A program made the position numbers and the translations under genes. A stretch of 64,000 nt of DNA, from the NCBI GenBank assembly GCA_965153355.1, contig OZ231126.1:33852001-33916000 (forward strand), given 5' to 3'. This document shows, in pieces, positions 1-11,119 of the stretch. The stretch comes from Flaccisagitta enflata. Taxonomy: Eukaryota > Chaetognatha > Sagittoidea > Aphragmophora. Numbering within the stretch: position 1 is the first letter of the stretch; each line of letters opens with the position of its first letter. The notes below the pieces were generated by a model. It did no database searches and had not been told where the DNA came from. It saw nothing but the letters and a program-made list of their open reading frames with translations.

Positions 1-510
1 ATCAAACCAAGAACAATTACATTTATTGATAGCACTGAAAACCAAAATTAAATGGGACTGAGCCAAATGAGCTAGATGAGCTAAAATACTAAAAATCACT
101 CAACCAGACAACCAGCTATGCTCAGTGATATTCATTTTTGTATTTGCATGCTTACATCAGAACATTTGATTATTTAATTGTATTTAATTATCCTATTCAA
201 AATCAGAAAAAAGAATGAGCTAAACCAGGCTAAATAAGCAAGAATACTCAAAAACACCCTGACAGATGAGCAGCTATGCTCACTGACATGCTTTTCTGTA
301 TTTGCATACTAAAACATGTATCAAAACATTTTTTCATTTATCCCATTTAAAATCAGAAAAAAAGACTGAGCTGAATGAGCAAATTGAGCTAGAATATCGA
401 ATCACACACCCTCACATATGAGCAGCCATGCTCATAGACATGTTTTCCTGTATTTGCATGCCCAAACAAACATAAATACAATCCTTTTTTTATCCTACAC
501 AAAATCAAAA
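1..510. repeat. satellite-like tandem repeat, about 3 diverged units
   Basis: Three successive units of roughly 150-180 bases each carry the same order of words: AATCAGAAAAAA, a GAGCT-rich stretch, a CAGCTATGCTCA-like word, TGTATTTGCATGC, then an AT-rich end. Units start near 1, 205 and 352. No coding capacity is seen. The array continues off the left edge of the window. Confidence 0.7.
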
Positions 511-642
511 ATCTTTAAAAATTCTTAAAATATTTGTCGTAGAGCATCTGCTTGGATTCCTCGATCAGTCCATGTTATTATGCTGTTTTGGGCATCAGGC
601 CACATCATAATTGGTAGTCAAAAATTGCATTTACCTCACCCC

Positions 643-836
643 AACTTACCCTCAGTAAGACAGACCTCTTTAGGAAACCCAAAATTACAAAGATGTCAAT
701 TCCTAATTTTGACAACAGATTTGAAATCTACAGTCAAAACTTACCCTCAGTAAGACAGACCTCTTTAGGAAACCCAAAATTACAAAGATGTCAATTCCTA
801 ATTTTGACAACAGATTTGAAATCTACAGTCAAAACT
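643..836. repeat. 95-bp tandem duplication
   Basis: A block beginning AACTTACCCTCAGTAAGACA at 643 is repeated almost exactly from 738. A more diverged copy in inverted orientation lies at about 1848-2010, so the two sides may be arms of one old foldback element spanning roughly 540-2030. Confidence 0.8.
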
Positions 837-1119
837 GACAGTCAAAACTGCTGAATATTCCAACTAGAACATGCTCAAATTTTGCATTGAAATTAAGAAG
901 CTTCGTAAAGGGTTTTTGAAGGGGCGGTTGAATTCGATCAAAATAACCTATTTTTTCGTCCATCCGGTGGGCGAAATAGTGATGCCTTTTTTCGCCTGAT
1001 CGAAACAAAAAGTCGATACGAAATGGGACAATGAGCGGCAATGATGCCATTATCAATGGTACACAATGGTGCCAATCGATTTCCCTATCTTTTTTCTCTT
1101 CCTTATCCTCTTCCTCATC

Positions 1120-1123
<4 letters not shown>

Positions 1124-1204
<81 letters not shown>
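1124..1204. repeat. (CT)n microsatellite
   Basis: About 40 uninterrupted CT dinucleotides. The Ser-Leu and Arg-Glu open frames through it are repeat translations. Confidence 0.98.
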
Positions 1205-1208
<4 letters not shown>

Positions 1209-1319
1209 CGTCCTCTCCTCGAAAAAATGACCATTTCGACCCAACTCGAAAATCCTGCCCAAAAACCGATTTGAAACAAAGTCGAAACATATCGAAGCTG
1301 CTTGGTTGGTCCATCACAT

Positions 1320-1770
1320 TTTAGTTTAGTTAAGTTATTTTAGGTCATTAAAATCATTTTATGTCCTTTTTAGTCAAAAAATTCAATGAAATTCATTTTC
1401 ATCATGTAGTTATATAATAAGCCACTGATGTAAGTCTCGCACACGACTTATTGGTTTCGGCCTTGTTAGTCAATTTAGTCATTTTAAGTCAATTAAAAAA
1501 TTTCAAGTCATTTTAAATCATTTTATGTCAATTCAAGTCTCTTTAGTCGTTTAAGTGATTTTAGGTCAATTCAGGTCAATTTAAATCAGTTTAAGTTAAT
1601 TCAAGTCATTCTAGGTCAATTTCAGTCATTCATAGTCATTCAAGTCAATTTAAGTCAATTCAAGTCGCTAAAGTCGCTCAAGTCATTTTAGTCATTTTAA
1701 ATCAATTCAAGTCAATTTAGGTTGTTCTATTTATGTCCTGCACGCGACTTATAAGTGTTGGCCTTGTTTA
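1320..1770 (+). repeat. degenerate AGTCATTTTA-type repeat with two GGCCTTGTT ends
   Basis: Words of the type AAGTCATTTTAAGTCAATTT repeat throughout. Two copies of the 3' end of the palindrome/(GTCY)n element family occur, at 1433-1468 and 1737-1769 (CACGACTTA then GGCCTTGTT). No palindromic head is present, so these are truncated copies of the family described at 10581-10808. Confidence 0.65.
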
Positions 1771-2184
1771 TGCTCATGATTGATTTTGACAATATTCCCG
1801 AAGGAATTTTGAAAAAAGGAAAAAACTTTCCTCTATCAGTTTTTTTCTGTAGATTTCAGATCTGCTGTCAAAATTGATATCTGAACATTTTGAAATTTTA
1901 GGTTTTCTATAGGGTTCTGTCTAAAAGAGCGTAAGTTGCAGTAAGGTAAATGAGAAATTTGAAGACCAAGATTGATGTCAACAGATGCCCAAGACACAAC
2001 TACATCAAGAACTGGTCTGGGATTTCTATCATTATTGCTTCTTGTCATTTAGGTACTAGCTGTCCATTGTACACAGTCTTTTAAGTATGCGTATTTGCAA
2101 CAAAAAACAAGGCCAACAGACTTTCATTGTGTTTTATTTGCATTGGTAGATGTAAAAGCATGACTTAAACTTGTGTTAGTATTT

Positions 2185-2298
2185 TCTTTTTCTTTTTATT
2201 TTTTTCTTTTTCTTTTTCTTTTTCTTTTTCTTTTTCTTTTTCTTTTTTTTTTTTCTTTTTTTGTTGCAGGAAAGCAACAAAAAGTCTCCGATGCGAGA

Positions 2299-2348
<50 letters not shown>

Positions 2349-2350
2349 CA
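2185..2350. repeat. (CTTTTT)n and (AC)n microsatellites
   Basis: A C(T)5 tract at about 2185-2263 is followed by a pure AC run at about 2301-2347. Open frames across it are low-complexity artefacts. Confidence 0.95.
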
Positions 2351-2430
2351 CACACAGAAAACAGTCAGTCAGCTCTGCCGATGTTGGTGTTGTTGTTGTT
2401 GTTGCTCATGTCATTCATGCAATGTTCCTT

Positions 2431-2556
2431 TTTAGTTGCGGATACGCAACTCTGTAAGAGGCTTTGTCCGTCCGTCGGTCCGTCAGTCCGTCCGTCCGTC
2501 AGCACGAGTCGAAAAGTGGGAAAACCGCCCCTGGTGGCCGTGTACCCGGCCTTGTT
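2431..2556 (+). mobile_element. palindrome/(GTCY)n element, GTTGCG subfamily
   Basis: The copy starts with the palindrome GTTGCGGATACGCAAC, then CTCTGTAAGAGGCTTTGTCC, a GTCC/GTCG/GTCA tract, and ends in a GGCCGTGTACCCGGCCTTGTT-type terminus. About 126 bp; same subfamily as 40141-40369 and 59963-60115. Confidence 0.8.
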
Positions 2557-2709
2557 TGTCTTGTTTTGTTTTAGTCGTGGGCTGATTGTTCTGTGCATCC
2601 GTCACTCCGGCCGAGCGTCCGTCCATCCAAAAGGCGTCTGTCTGTGAAAACGCACATTTTTGATTGTCTGAGTGTGGGGTATAGGTGGCACAATGAGGTG
2701 ACACTAAGG

Positions 2710-2971
2710 AGGTGTTTCTAGTCAAAGACAATTGCAAATTTCTAACGGGCCACTTGGTCGTGCGCTACGTTAGTTCGCTCGCACTGCCCACTCCGCTCAC
2801 TTGCTCCGCAGCGCTCCGCTTTGCTATGTTCGCTTTGCTATGCTCGCTTTGCTATGATTGCTTTGTTTGCTCACTTGCTCCATTCTCAGGCTTGTTCACT
2901 CACTTCGCTCACTCCCTCGAGGACAGTGAAATTCATAGATATGTGTTCATGCTGTAAACGCGTTCAACGTC
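2710..2971 (+). mobile_element. GCTC-rich MITE
   Basis: Starts with a GTTTCTAGTCAAAGACAATTG-like end, followed by GGGCCACTTGGTCG and a CGCTCACTCCGCTCACTTGC-like core, then TTCATAGATATGTGTTCATG. The same order of blocks is seen in six other copies in the window. Confidence 0.75.
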
Positions 2972-3375
2972 CAACCTCATTAGAGAGACTAGGAAGGGGC
3001 CAATGAAGTGCGCCGTGTGGATTGTCAAGTGAATGCGGACACAGCCAATTTTACAGGTGCTTTAGCGCACCTAAAAACTATTTGAATAATGTAAAAAATC
3101 TCTTACAATTCAAAAGCACAGCTTACAAAAAAGCAAAACATAATTTTCCGATGAAAAGTTGTCAAACTTGTTTTTAATCACTGTTAATCATTAAGTTCAT
3201 TTTAGCCTTGCAACATTTCATTTCCTTTATAATTTCTGAAATTGGAAAACACATACAAGAAACTTGTGTTCGTAATATGATTCATTAAAAAAATTCAAAG
3301 GTGGAGGTGGGAGGGATGTTGACCGGCTATCAAGGTGAGAAATCGTGGGATCGAAACACCTTTTTCCTAGGGTGT

Positions 3376-3537
3376 AGGTGGGTAGGGTGGTTCTAGTTGG
3401 TTGGTGGGTGGTATTTCCAAGTCGGGGGTGGTTTTGCCTCACGGTGATGGTGATTGAGGTGGGTAGGGTGGTTCTAGTTGGTTGGTGGGTGGTATTTCCA
3501 AGTCGGGGGTGGTTTTGCCTCACGGTGCATCCGTGTG
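3376..3537. repeat. 81-bp tandem duplication
   Basis: AGGTGGGTAGGGTGGTTCTA through TTGCCTCACGGTG appears at 3376 and again, identical or nearly so, at 3457. No gene is evident in the surrounding 3000-3600 stretch. Confidence 0.85.
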
Positions 3538-3769
3538 TTCATAGTCAACTCTCCTTTAACCCCCCTGCCCCTCTTCTCCCCTTCTCAGCCCGGAGGCTAG
3601 TTGATTTTAAATCTCTCTCGGGATAGAAAGGCGCTTCTTCGGCCTCACTTTTGCTTTCTCTCTTTTGCTTCTCTTTCGCTTTCACGGCTTTACATCAACA
3701 AGAGGCCTTCAGCAACTGCTCGCCTGCGCGTTTTGCGCTTTGACTTTCAGATTGTCTCCCATCTGTCTG

Positions 3770-3830
3770 TGTATCTCTGTCTGTATCTCTGTCTGTGTCT
3801 CAGTCTGTATCCCGGTCTGTATCTCTGTCC

Positions 3831-3924
<94 letters not shown>
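3770..3924. repeat. (CTGTAT/CT)n microsatellite
   Basis: CTGTATCT/CTGTGTCT words from 3770 grade into a pure CT run at 3830-3924. Open frames on either strand are repeat translations. Confidence 0.97.
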
Positions 3925-3926
<2 letters not shown>

Positions 3927-4496
3927 TTTTTGTGTGATAGGGAAATTTCTTTTCTTAATCATAACACTTGAGTTGCAAGAAGCGACTTGCAATAAAGGAG
4001 AAAAAATACTGTTGAATGACGGATTAAAATTCAACGAGAACGACAGAAAAGACTCACGTCTGCCACGCGCAGGATAGAATAGCAGAGAGGAACTCAGTAA
4101 AATACATGTAAAGAAAGATGCGTAATTTTGCGTATATGCATCACCAGGTTCTGAACAAATCTTCATGAGTTGTGTAGTTTCTAAATTTTCCAATGTTTAA
4201 CACATGTCGGTCAAGTCCCGCTTGATTTTCAAATTTCAAATGCAATTTTCCTCTTGACATTAACATGGAATTAGAATCATCAACGGGAGTGACATATTGT
4301 GGGCAAATCAAGAGAGGGGACCACAATAGGCTGATGGGCCTCGTATAAGTAAAGGGTTTCAGGTACGACGTTACTTAGCTAGTTGACTGCAGACCTTAAG
4401 ATAAACGTATGGGAGTTGAATAGTTGAATAGTTCGTACACTTGTACAAGCATCTGTCGATCTTTTGTTTTTAAGACTTTTTAAGCGGTTTTTTAAA

Positions 4497-4585
4497 TTAG
4501 GGTTAGGGGTGGGTTTAGGGTTAGGCTTAGGGTTGGGGATAGGGTTAGGGTTAGGGACAAGGTCAGCTTTAGGGCTAAGGGTTGG
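4497..4585 (+). repeat. interstitial telomere-like TTAGGG tract
   Basis: Degenerate repeats of TTAGGG, GTTAGGGTTAGGG and TTTAGGGTTAGG run for about 70-90 bases. A strand rich in TTAGGG is the animal-type telomere motif, here internal and decayed. Confidence 0.75.
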
Positions 4586-4599
4586 CTGGGTTTTATGTA

Positions 4600-7570
4600 T
4601 TACGACCCGAAGCTATTCAAATTTAATTCGCTCTGGCGGAGGATTCTGAAAGAAAAACAAAATCGTGCAGAGACTAAGTCAGCAGCTCCGAATAGTTGAA
4701 TACTAGACACGACATGATCCTAATTTTCCCTACCCATCGTGCCACTCGCATGCTACCGAGGCAACTAAGATTCTATGGTGGTTTCCTTCGTTTTCCTGCC
4801 ACGGTAAGTAACAAAGGAAGAATGAGTAGAAATTAGTTCCTTTCTGGCTGAGAGCTTTGTTGCGCGGGAGTTTCGACCTGCGCAGAATGAAAATGAAAGC
4901 CGATGAGTTTCTCTTTCCAATTCCATGCACCAATGCTTGCTAGTTATTCTTCGGTTATTCTTAGTTCGCTTCTCTTTTTCATTTCTTTTCTCTCTTATAA
5001 CAATTTTTTCGCTTCCTCTCTTGTTGGTCCGTCTCCCCCCCCCCCGTTCACATGGTTGCATTTAAAATTTTGACAACATTACAACTGAATCCTTAATCCC
5101 CCACCTGATAAAAAAAAGGTTCCACAAACTTACTTGGGTACTTACCCACTATATTAGCTAGAGAGTCGATGAAGAATTGCTGTTCTGTGGAATTGAACCT
5201 ACCACAGGCCTGTCCTCTTTCTATCTCAACTTTTTTCACGTTCCTTTCCTTCTCTTAATTATTTCTTTTTCATTTCTCATATCTTCTCATTTGCATCTTC
5301 CCGCGCTTTATTTTTGTTTTCGCGCGTTCGTCTGTCTTTGCTCATTTGCCAATTTGTTTTTTCGAGACACAGGCTCGGGCTCATGCGCAAGCGCAGGCAC
5401 GTGCACAATGAGGTGAAGTCTATCATGGAATCAAATCAATTCGGAAGTGAAAGGGAATTTTACCCTATTCTATCGTCATTTATGATGCTCGTCTTCATTA
5501 TGACATCCTTAGATCAGCCAATCCCTTATTTTCTCCCCCTCTTCCGCCCCCCTCCCTCTCCCCCCCCCCCTTCCCCTCCCATTCTTCTTCCATTCCAACA
5601 TCCCGTCCATCGTCTTTTCTTTTTTTCTTATTTTGTTCCTTTTGTTTTCTCACGCGTTTCTTCCTTCTACGCAGACAATTCGTTACCATTGCTAATGAGG
5701 CTAACTTCCTCCTCGCCCAATTACCATTCAAATTTATACGATTGGTAGAAAAAAGGCCGAATCTTTGAAATGGCGTTGTTAATTGCCGCTTCCATTCTGT
5801 AAAAAAAAAGATGACTGCTTGTTTACAAAAGACACTGTACAATTGCACGAAGTAGCTCATTAATTAGCACCCTCTCATCTTCCCCCTTGAACCGCGACGA
5901 GGTTTTTTTTCTTTTATTCCTAATTTTCTTCTTTTTCTTTTGTCATTATTAATTAGTGCTCGTGGCTGTGCCAAGAGAGAGTGTCTAGTGTGCTTCGTCG
6001 TCTTCGTCCCCGTCGTCTTCGTCCCCGTCGTCGTCGTCCCCGTCGTCATCATCGTCGTTTTCATAGTCGTGTAAACCCTCATCAGCGTCATCGCATGTCA
6101 GTCTGTCTGTGCCTCTTGAGTTCATCTCTGCCTTGATTTCTTCCTAGTGGCTGGCCCTTGTTTACATATCTTGTCTGCCAATTTTTTTTCCTCTCTCTCT
6201 CTTCGCACCACTCTTTGCTTTGCAAGGCGGCAAAAAAACGAAAAGAAAGCTAATAAATATTTATGGAATAATTCTATGACAAATGGAAAACGAAATGGAA
6301 TTGTCATCAATTATGCCCCGATTATCCATTGCTTTCATTTGCATTTCCCCATTCCTTCTCAGTGCTTCATTTCTTTTGCACACAACTCTTTTGACCAGAT
6401 TTCAGTTGGTCTGACGGTCCGTCAAGCAGATAGTCTGTCGGTCTGTCCCTCTGCTCATTTCTGTTTTTAGTGAGATAACATTTTGTCCACTCTGGACAAC
6501 AAAACAAAGAAATATTGAAATATCAATACTTTGTAACATCCCCCCCCCCCCGATTCGTAGGTAAAACTCGCTTTGTAAATATCCTCAACTTTGACTGTCC
6601 AAATTTCTCAAAATGGCCACTCATCAGCCCAATGCATGGGCACGAACATTAGGCAAACCATTTCCAGCTCATTAACTCAATGACCCAAGATAAATTTCAT
6701 GGGAAAACTAACTGACATATGCGCACAAAAAAGGCGAAGACACGCACGCACACACGCATATATGCTCAGTCATACACGGTCACACGCGCCGTGTGTCATC
6801 CCAGGTAGACAGTAAAGTGTTAAGGTTCGTGGATTGGGCGTACACACGCCTACTTCCCCCTTCCCCCCGCTCCCCCGCCCCGCCCCCCAAAAAAAGCAAA
6901 AAGAGCTGATATCATTCTTGACTGAAAAGAATCGATCTTTGTTTAAGCACGATTTATTTCACAGACGTTAGAAGTGCCGTTTCTTTTGTCGTTGTTGTTG
7001 TTGCTGTTGTTGTCTTGCCGGGGAGTCTTAACACCACATTGGGCTCATGTACTTTACTTTGGCTGATATGTATTCAGACTCCATGTTCAGGTGTGTCTGG
7101 GTGTCATTGTTTTGTCTTGTATTTTAGCACGGCCTACCCCCTCCTCCGAAGCTAACTATTATTCAGGATGGATCATCCAGCAAGTCAGCAACCCCCCTTG
7201 AACCCCACCAAGAGGACTACTCTTTTGTCGCCGTCTTCATTGCTGTCATCGTTGTCATTGTCGTCATGGTTGTCATTGTCTTTTTTTTCTTTTTGTCATG
7301 TTAGAATCGTCGACTTCGTTGGCATATAATCGGCTACGTTGTCGATGTCACCGTCGTTCGATTCCACTCCCTTTTGCTTTCCTCCATTTTTTCCTGCCTC
7401 TTGGATGAAACGAGCTTTGTTGAGCCATTTGCATACGAGGATTATTATCTATGTATCAACAAGTCCAGGCCTTATCTTGAACAGTAAGGATAATAGAAGC
7501 TTGTTGAAAGAGAAATTATTTCTGAGCGTTTGAAAAAAAACGTGAACAATCGCGAGCCTTGGGAAAAACT
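4600..7570. other. no gene seen; low-complexity and pyrimidine-rich DNA
   Basis: This stretch holds poly-C runs (about 5033-5045, 5560-5580, 6540-6552), C/T-rich tracts, a GTCGTC-type run at 5996-6060, and scattered TTG/GTT runs. Open frames are short, lack splice-supported partners and have biased composition. I see no credible coding exon. Confidence 0.6.
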
Positions 7571-7675
7571 AGCTTGATTGTACATAGTTGAGATGAGTTC
7601 TCTGCAAATTGTTTTTCCTCTCTGTTCTTTCTCAGACGATGTCAATCAGTCATTTTTTGAGGTGTACTTACGACC

Positions 7676-7680
7676 CGTTT

Positions 7681-7768
<88 letters not shown>
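7676..7768. repeat. (CTTT)n microsatellite
   Basis: Pure TTTC units from about 7679 to 7768. The Phe-Leu-Ser-rich frames across it are artefacts. Confidence 0.98.
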
Positions 7769-7950
7769 TTTTCCTTTTTTTCTTTCTTCCTTCTTTTTTG
7801 GCTTGTCTGCTTTTAGAGATAGAATCTTTGATTTTCTCAAACATCTTCCCTTTTTCATCTTTATTCATCTTCATCTTCTGTCTCTTTATTTCACTTTGTT
7901 TTTATTCTCTAGTTCCATTCCGTTTTCTTCCTCATCTCCTATTCCCGCCA

Positions 7951-8244
7951 TTTTTAGATGCGTCCGTCAGGAACGCATCTCTATAAGAGGGTTTGTCCGT
8001 CCGTCCGTCGGTCCGTCCGTCGGTCCGTCCGTCCGTCCGTAACGCCTGTGCGAAAATCGCGTTTCCGGACTGATTTTGGCCAAAGTGAAATCCTATACTG
8101 AATGTTATGGTCAACAAACGTGTTTTGAGAGCCTCCTTCACTACTGTGTCGTTTCATGAGTCTATTCGTCCATCAGTCTCTCCATATATGCACATATTAA
8201 GTAGAGACACAGTCCGGACGCATCGTTGCCCGGTCGGGCTTGTT
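7951..8244 (+). mobile_element. palindrome/(GTCY)n element, GATGCG subfamily
   Basis: The head hairpin is GATGCGTCCGTCAGGAACGCATC-like (7958-7979), followed by TCTATAAGAGGGTTTGTCC and a clean GTCC/GTCG array to 8040. It closes with CGGACGCATC and a GGTCGGGCTTGTT end. About 290 bp. It differs from the other copies in the hairpin sequence but keeps the same architecture. Confidence 0.75.
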
Positions 8245-8249
8245 AATTT

Positions 8250-8998
8250 GTAAATGGCAAGCAAGCTTCTTTACCAAAGCATCATTCTGCTTTCCAGGCA
8301 GTTGGAAATGATTTTCTTTTACGCACGTGTAGACTGTGAAGTTTCATCTGCTCATTTAAGGGGTGAATGGTGTAGGTTGTGAGAGAGTTGTTGAGCTGGG
8401 TTGGGAAGGATAACAAGAACGCTGTGAAAGTCATTTGAGTTTTTAGTCGCTGGCTAAGCGACTTAATGAAAAACTGTGTCCTTAAAAAAAAAAACCCGCA
8501 CCTTTCTTTTCATTGATAAAACAGATGCAAAATAGTAATCAAACTTTTTTCAATTGAGACATTTTAAATTTTTCAGAAAATCTTTCAATCTACTATCTAG
8601 AGCAAAGGTAAAGGGACAAAATATGATACGAATATAGTTTTTCAATAAATCATGCAAAACACAATTCCCGAATGCTTCCGATACTTCCCGTGGCTCTTCT
8701 GGGCATCCACAACCATCTACTTAAACTTTTGCGTGGTTTTCGTGACAGATATGGATGATCTTCCTTCAGGCCATGTGGGCAAATGATTTCAGATTTCTAG
8801 CTAACGTTGTATGCTCTTGATTTGGAATGCTTCAATTGTCACCACATCTCAAGGAATTGGGGTTTAAGTGTTCACAGGCCAAGCCGGGAACAGTCTGGCA
8901 CCATGTTTGTAGTGCCATGGCTTTATCTTATTGAAAATACAACTTCTTATCAAGCACAGACAACCAACAGCAACTTTTTCATCCTTTTTCATATGGAG
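8250..8998. other. no gene seen
   Basis: Single-copy-looking AT-rich sequence. One fragment, TTTTTAGTCGCTGGCTAAGC near 8440, resembles the head of the palindrome element without the GTCY tract. No exon with convincing splice sites was found. Confidence 0.5.
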
Positions 8999-9502
8999 TA
9001 CAGTAGGTGTCGTCTAGACTTGGAAATACGGGGGAGCTCATAGCCTGATCATCAGTATAATGAGGGGACTGATATTTTGCTGGTGTAATGTACTCTAAAG
9101 GGTTGACGATAGGGTATGGCATCCCCTTACGGCTTACCTTACAAAAAACATTTAGTATAGAATTAGGATCAATCACTTTTATGGCAGAATTTCAGCGTCA
9201 TCTATTTGCTTTAATCGCAAAACCAGCTCGGGATTCGTACCCGGAACCTTTAAAGAAATAAACTAATCACAATAAATCTGAAGTTAAGTGAGTTGACCAC
9301 TAGACCAATTCTGACAGCTGTTCAAGTGGAGCTAATATGATTTAGTATATTCAAAAGAATTTTCTATCCACAGAGCTGCCATACCCCATCGTCAACCCTA
9401 TAGGACATAAGCATTATACACACACATTTTCATTCCATTAGCACAAATGGTAGTTATGATATGAGGACCCCGGATTTCCAAGTATAGACGACATCTACTG
9501 TA
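8999..9502. mobile_element. foldback element with long terminal inverted repeats
   Basis: The left end TACAGTAGGTGTCGTCTAGA is matched in reverse by the right end CTACTGTA, and the arms pair over about 120 bases (8999-9125 against 9372-9502), including a GCCATACCCTATCGTCAACC-like block. The outer 35 bases match those of the element at 43332-44264, so both belong to one family. The loop contains a tRNA-like segment. Confidence 0.75.
9205..9315 (-). other. tRNA-like segment (A-box and B-box words)
   Basis: On the minus strand TTGGTCTAGTGGTCAACTC (A-box-like) is followed about 45 bases later by GGTTCCGGGTACGAATCCCG (B-box-like). No acceptor stem can be closed, so this is a tRNA-derived remnant or a SINE-like head rather than a working tRNA gene. 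Confidence 0.45.
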
Positions 9503-10105
9503 GCAATTTTGTTTTGCTTGTCATTTCTAAACGGTTTGAGCTAGGGAAACGCGATTGGCAGAATTCAAAAAGAAATTCAATCTAGTTTCAGAATCTCACC
9601 GATTTTCTTATGAAATCTTTATATTAGTCTAAGAGGAGATATTGTCCAAAATGCTTGTCCATATAGTTATGCTCTGGGTAGTAGACCAATCCCGGGTCTG
9701 TATCTAAAACGGTTTAGGAGCTAGAGCCTTCTAAAGAGAAGCTCTTATTTGCAAAAATGCACTTTTTTCAAACAAAAAAAAAGAAATACTACATGGAGAT
9801 TGGTTGCCACAATAAACCATTCAAAAGTGCGTCTTTTTTATTGATACGCGTGGTATAGGTATGCCAGAAGGTTGGTAAAGCGAAATCTTGGATGACGCAA
9901 TATCGGCATAAATAAGTATTTCTGAGCATTACGGCCCCTGCCCAGCCATATTACACCTACATACTGCCTCTGCCTCTGCCCACCCGCATTACTGCCCTTG
10001 CACACCCGCCAGCGACTACCCATCGGTTTAGATAGTGATTTTCCCTGAACTCCAGGAAAACCGATCGTTTCAAGTTTTTCTCAATGATTATGTAAAAGAG
10101 AAGAA

Positions 10106-10328
10106 AACAAGTGACGCGGGGTAACAATATTGTTGCGGACGGGTGTGCAGGGGCATCCAATACCCATCCACACCTCATGCCCTCCATACATACACAGAAA
10201 CCATCTAAAGCGCTCATTTATGCACTTTTCGACCTGTGTCCACAGACCAAAAGACGAACCAATGGACCAACGGACGGACAGACGGACGGACAAAGCCTCT
10301 TATAGACTTGCGTGTCCGCCACTAAAAA
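10106..10328 (-). mobile_element. palindrome/(GTCY)n element, minus orientation
   Basis: Read on the minus strand it begins TTTTTAGTGGCGGACACGCAA, continues with TATAAGAGGCTTTGTCCGTCC, and ends CAATATTGTTACCCCGCGTC then ACTTGTT. The end block is shared with 40141-40369, so these two form one subfamily. Confidence 0.75.
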
Positions 10329-10580
10329 GTGGAATAGAGTATTAACTAACACAAGTGTAAAAGACTGTACATTTTTGTTTTTCCCCCACCGAGTTTTGGA
10401 TTTACTTTCTACGAGTGATGGTGCCCTCGTTCACTATCAAGGTAATAAATGGATCACTTGTCGGCCGTTTCGCAGAATTACGAGAAGTCGAGAACCGCAA
10501 GAACCTCGACCCACCCACGAATTTGACAAATGCTCGTTTCACTTCTTAAAACTCTTTTTTTTTCGCCGTCAGTCTGGCAT

Positions 10581-10808
10581 TTTTTAGTCGCGTGCACGCG
10601 ACTCTACACCCCGCTTTGTCCGTTCGTCCGTCGGTCGGTCGGTTGGTTGGTCGGTCTGTCGGTCCGTCACACTTTTAGTTTTTTTATCAATTTTTTTTAA
10701 AAGTCATTTAAAGTCATTTAAGAGTATACTGAGTCATTCTAAGTCATTCTAAGTCATTTTAAGTCAATCTGTAAATCTCTCACGCGACTTATAGGTGTTG
10801 GCCTTGTT
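10581..10808 (+). mobile_element. palindrome/(GTCY)n element, reference full copy
   Basis: Complete copy of 228 bp. Order: TTTTTA, palindrome GTCGCGTGCACGCGAC, TCTACACCCCGCTTTGTCCG, (GTCG/GTTG/GTCT)n, CCGTCACACTTT, an AAGTCATTTTAAGTCA core, a second CTCACGCGACTTA word, and the terminus GTGTTGGCCTTGTT. No coding capacity. Palindrome head, GTCY microsatellite and subterminal inverted words are the combination known from Helentron-derived HINE/pearl-type elements; that assignment is inference. Confidence 0.8.
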
Positions 10809-10823
10809 GATTGTTCTGTTTAC

Positions 10824-11117
10824 TTTTTAGTCGCGTGCACGCGACTCTACACCTTGGTCTGTCGGTCAGTTGGTCAGTCGGTCCGTCCCGTAACATTTTT
10901 AAATTTTTAAATTTTTAAGTATTTCAACATTGTTTAGCTTTCTTTAACAACCTTTAACATTTTTTAACATTTTCTGAGTTTTTTATGGCATTTTAACATT
11001 TTTTAACATTTTTTAACATCATCTAACATTTTTTAACATTCTTTGATATTTCCTGACATTTTAACATTTTGTTTGTCATTTCCAGACGCACGCGACTGTT
11101 GCCCTCTTGGGCTTGTT
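10824..11117 (+). mobile_element. palindrome/(GTCY)n element, second adjacent copy
   Basis: Starts 16 bp after the previous copy with the same GTCGCGTGCACGCGAC palindrome. The core is a degenerate ACATTTTTTAACATT array instead of AAGTCATTTT, and it ends ACGCACGCGACTGTTGCCC then GGGCTTGTT. The head and tail are conserved while the core differs. Confidence 0.75.
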
Positions 11118-11119
11118 CC

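Noticed and set aside
1031-1324. Ser-Leu-rich open frames over the CT run
   Set aside because: Dinucleotide repeats keep several frames open; no start, splice or composition support.
7578-8042. Phe-Leu-Ser-rich 154-codon frame
   Set aside because: Translation of a CTTT microsatellite joined to a GTCC array.
9205-9315. A functional tRNA gene
   Set aside because: A- and B-box-like words are present but the acceptor stem and anticodon arm do not fold; kept only as a tRNA-like segment.
10581-11117. CRISPR-like or integron-like arrays in the GTCC repeats
   Set aside because: No regular repeat-spacer pattern; the context is eukaryotic.
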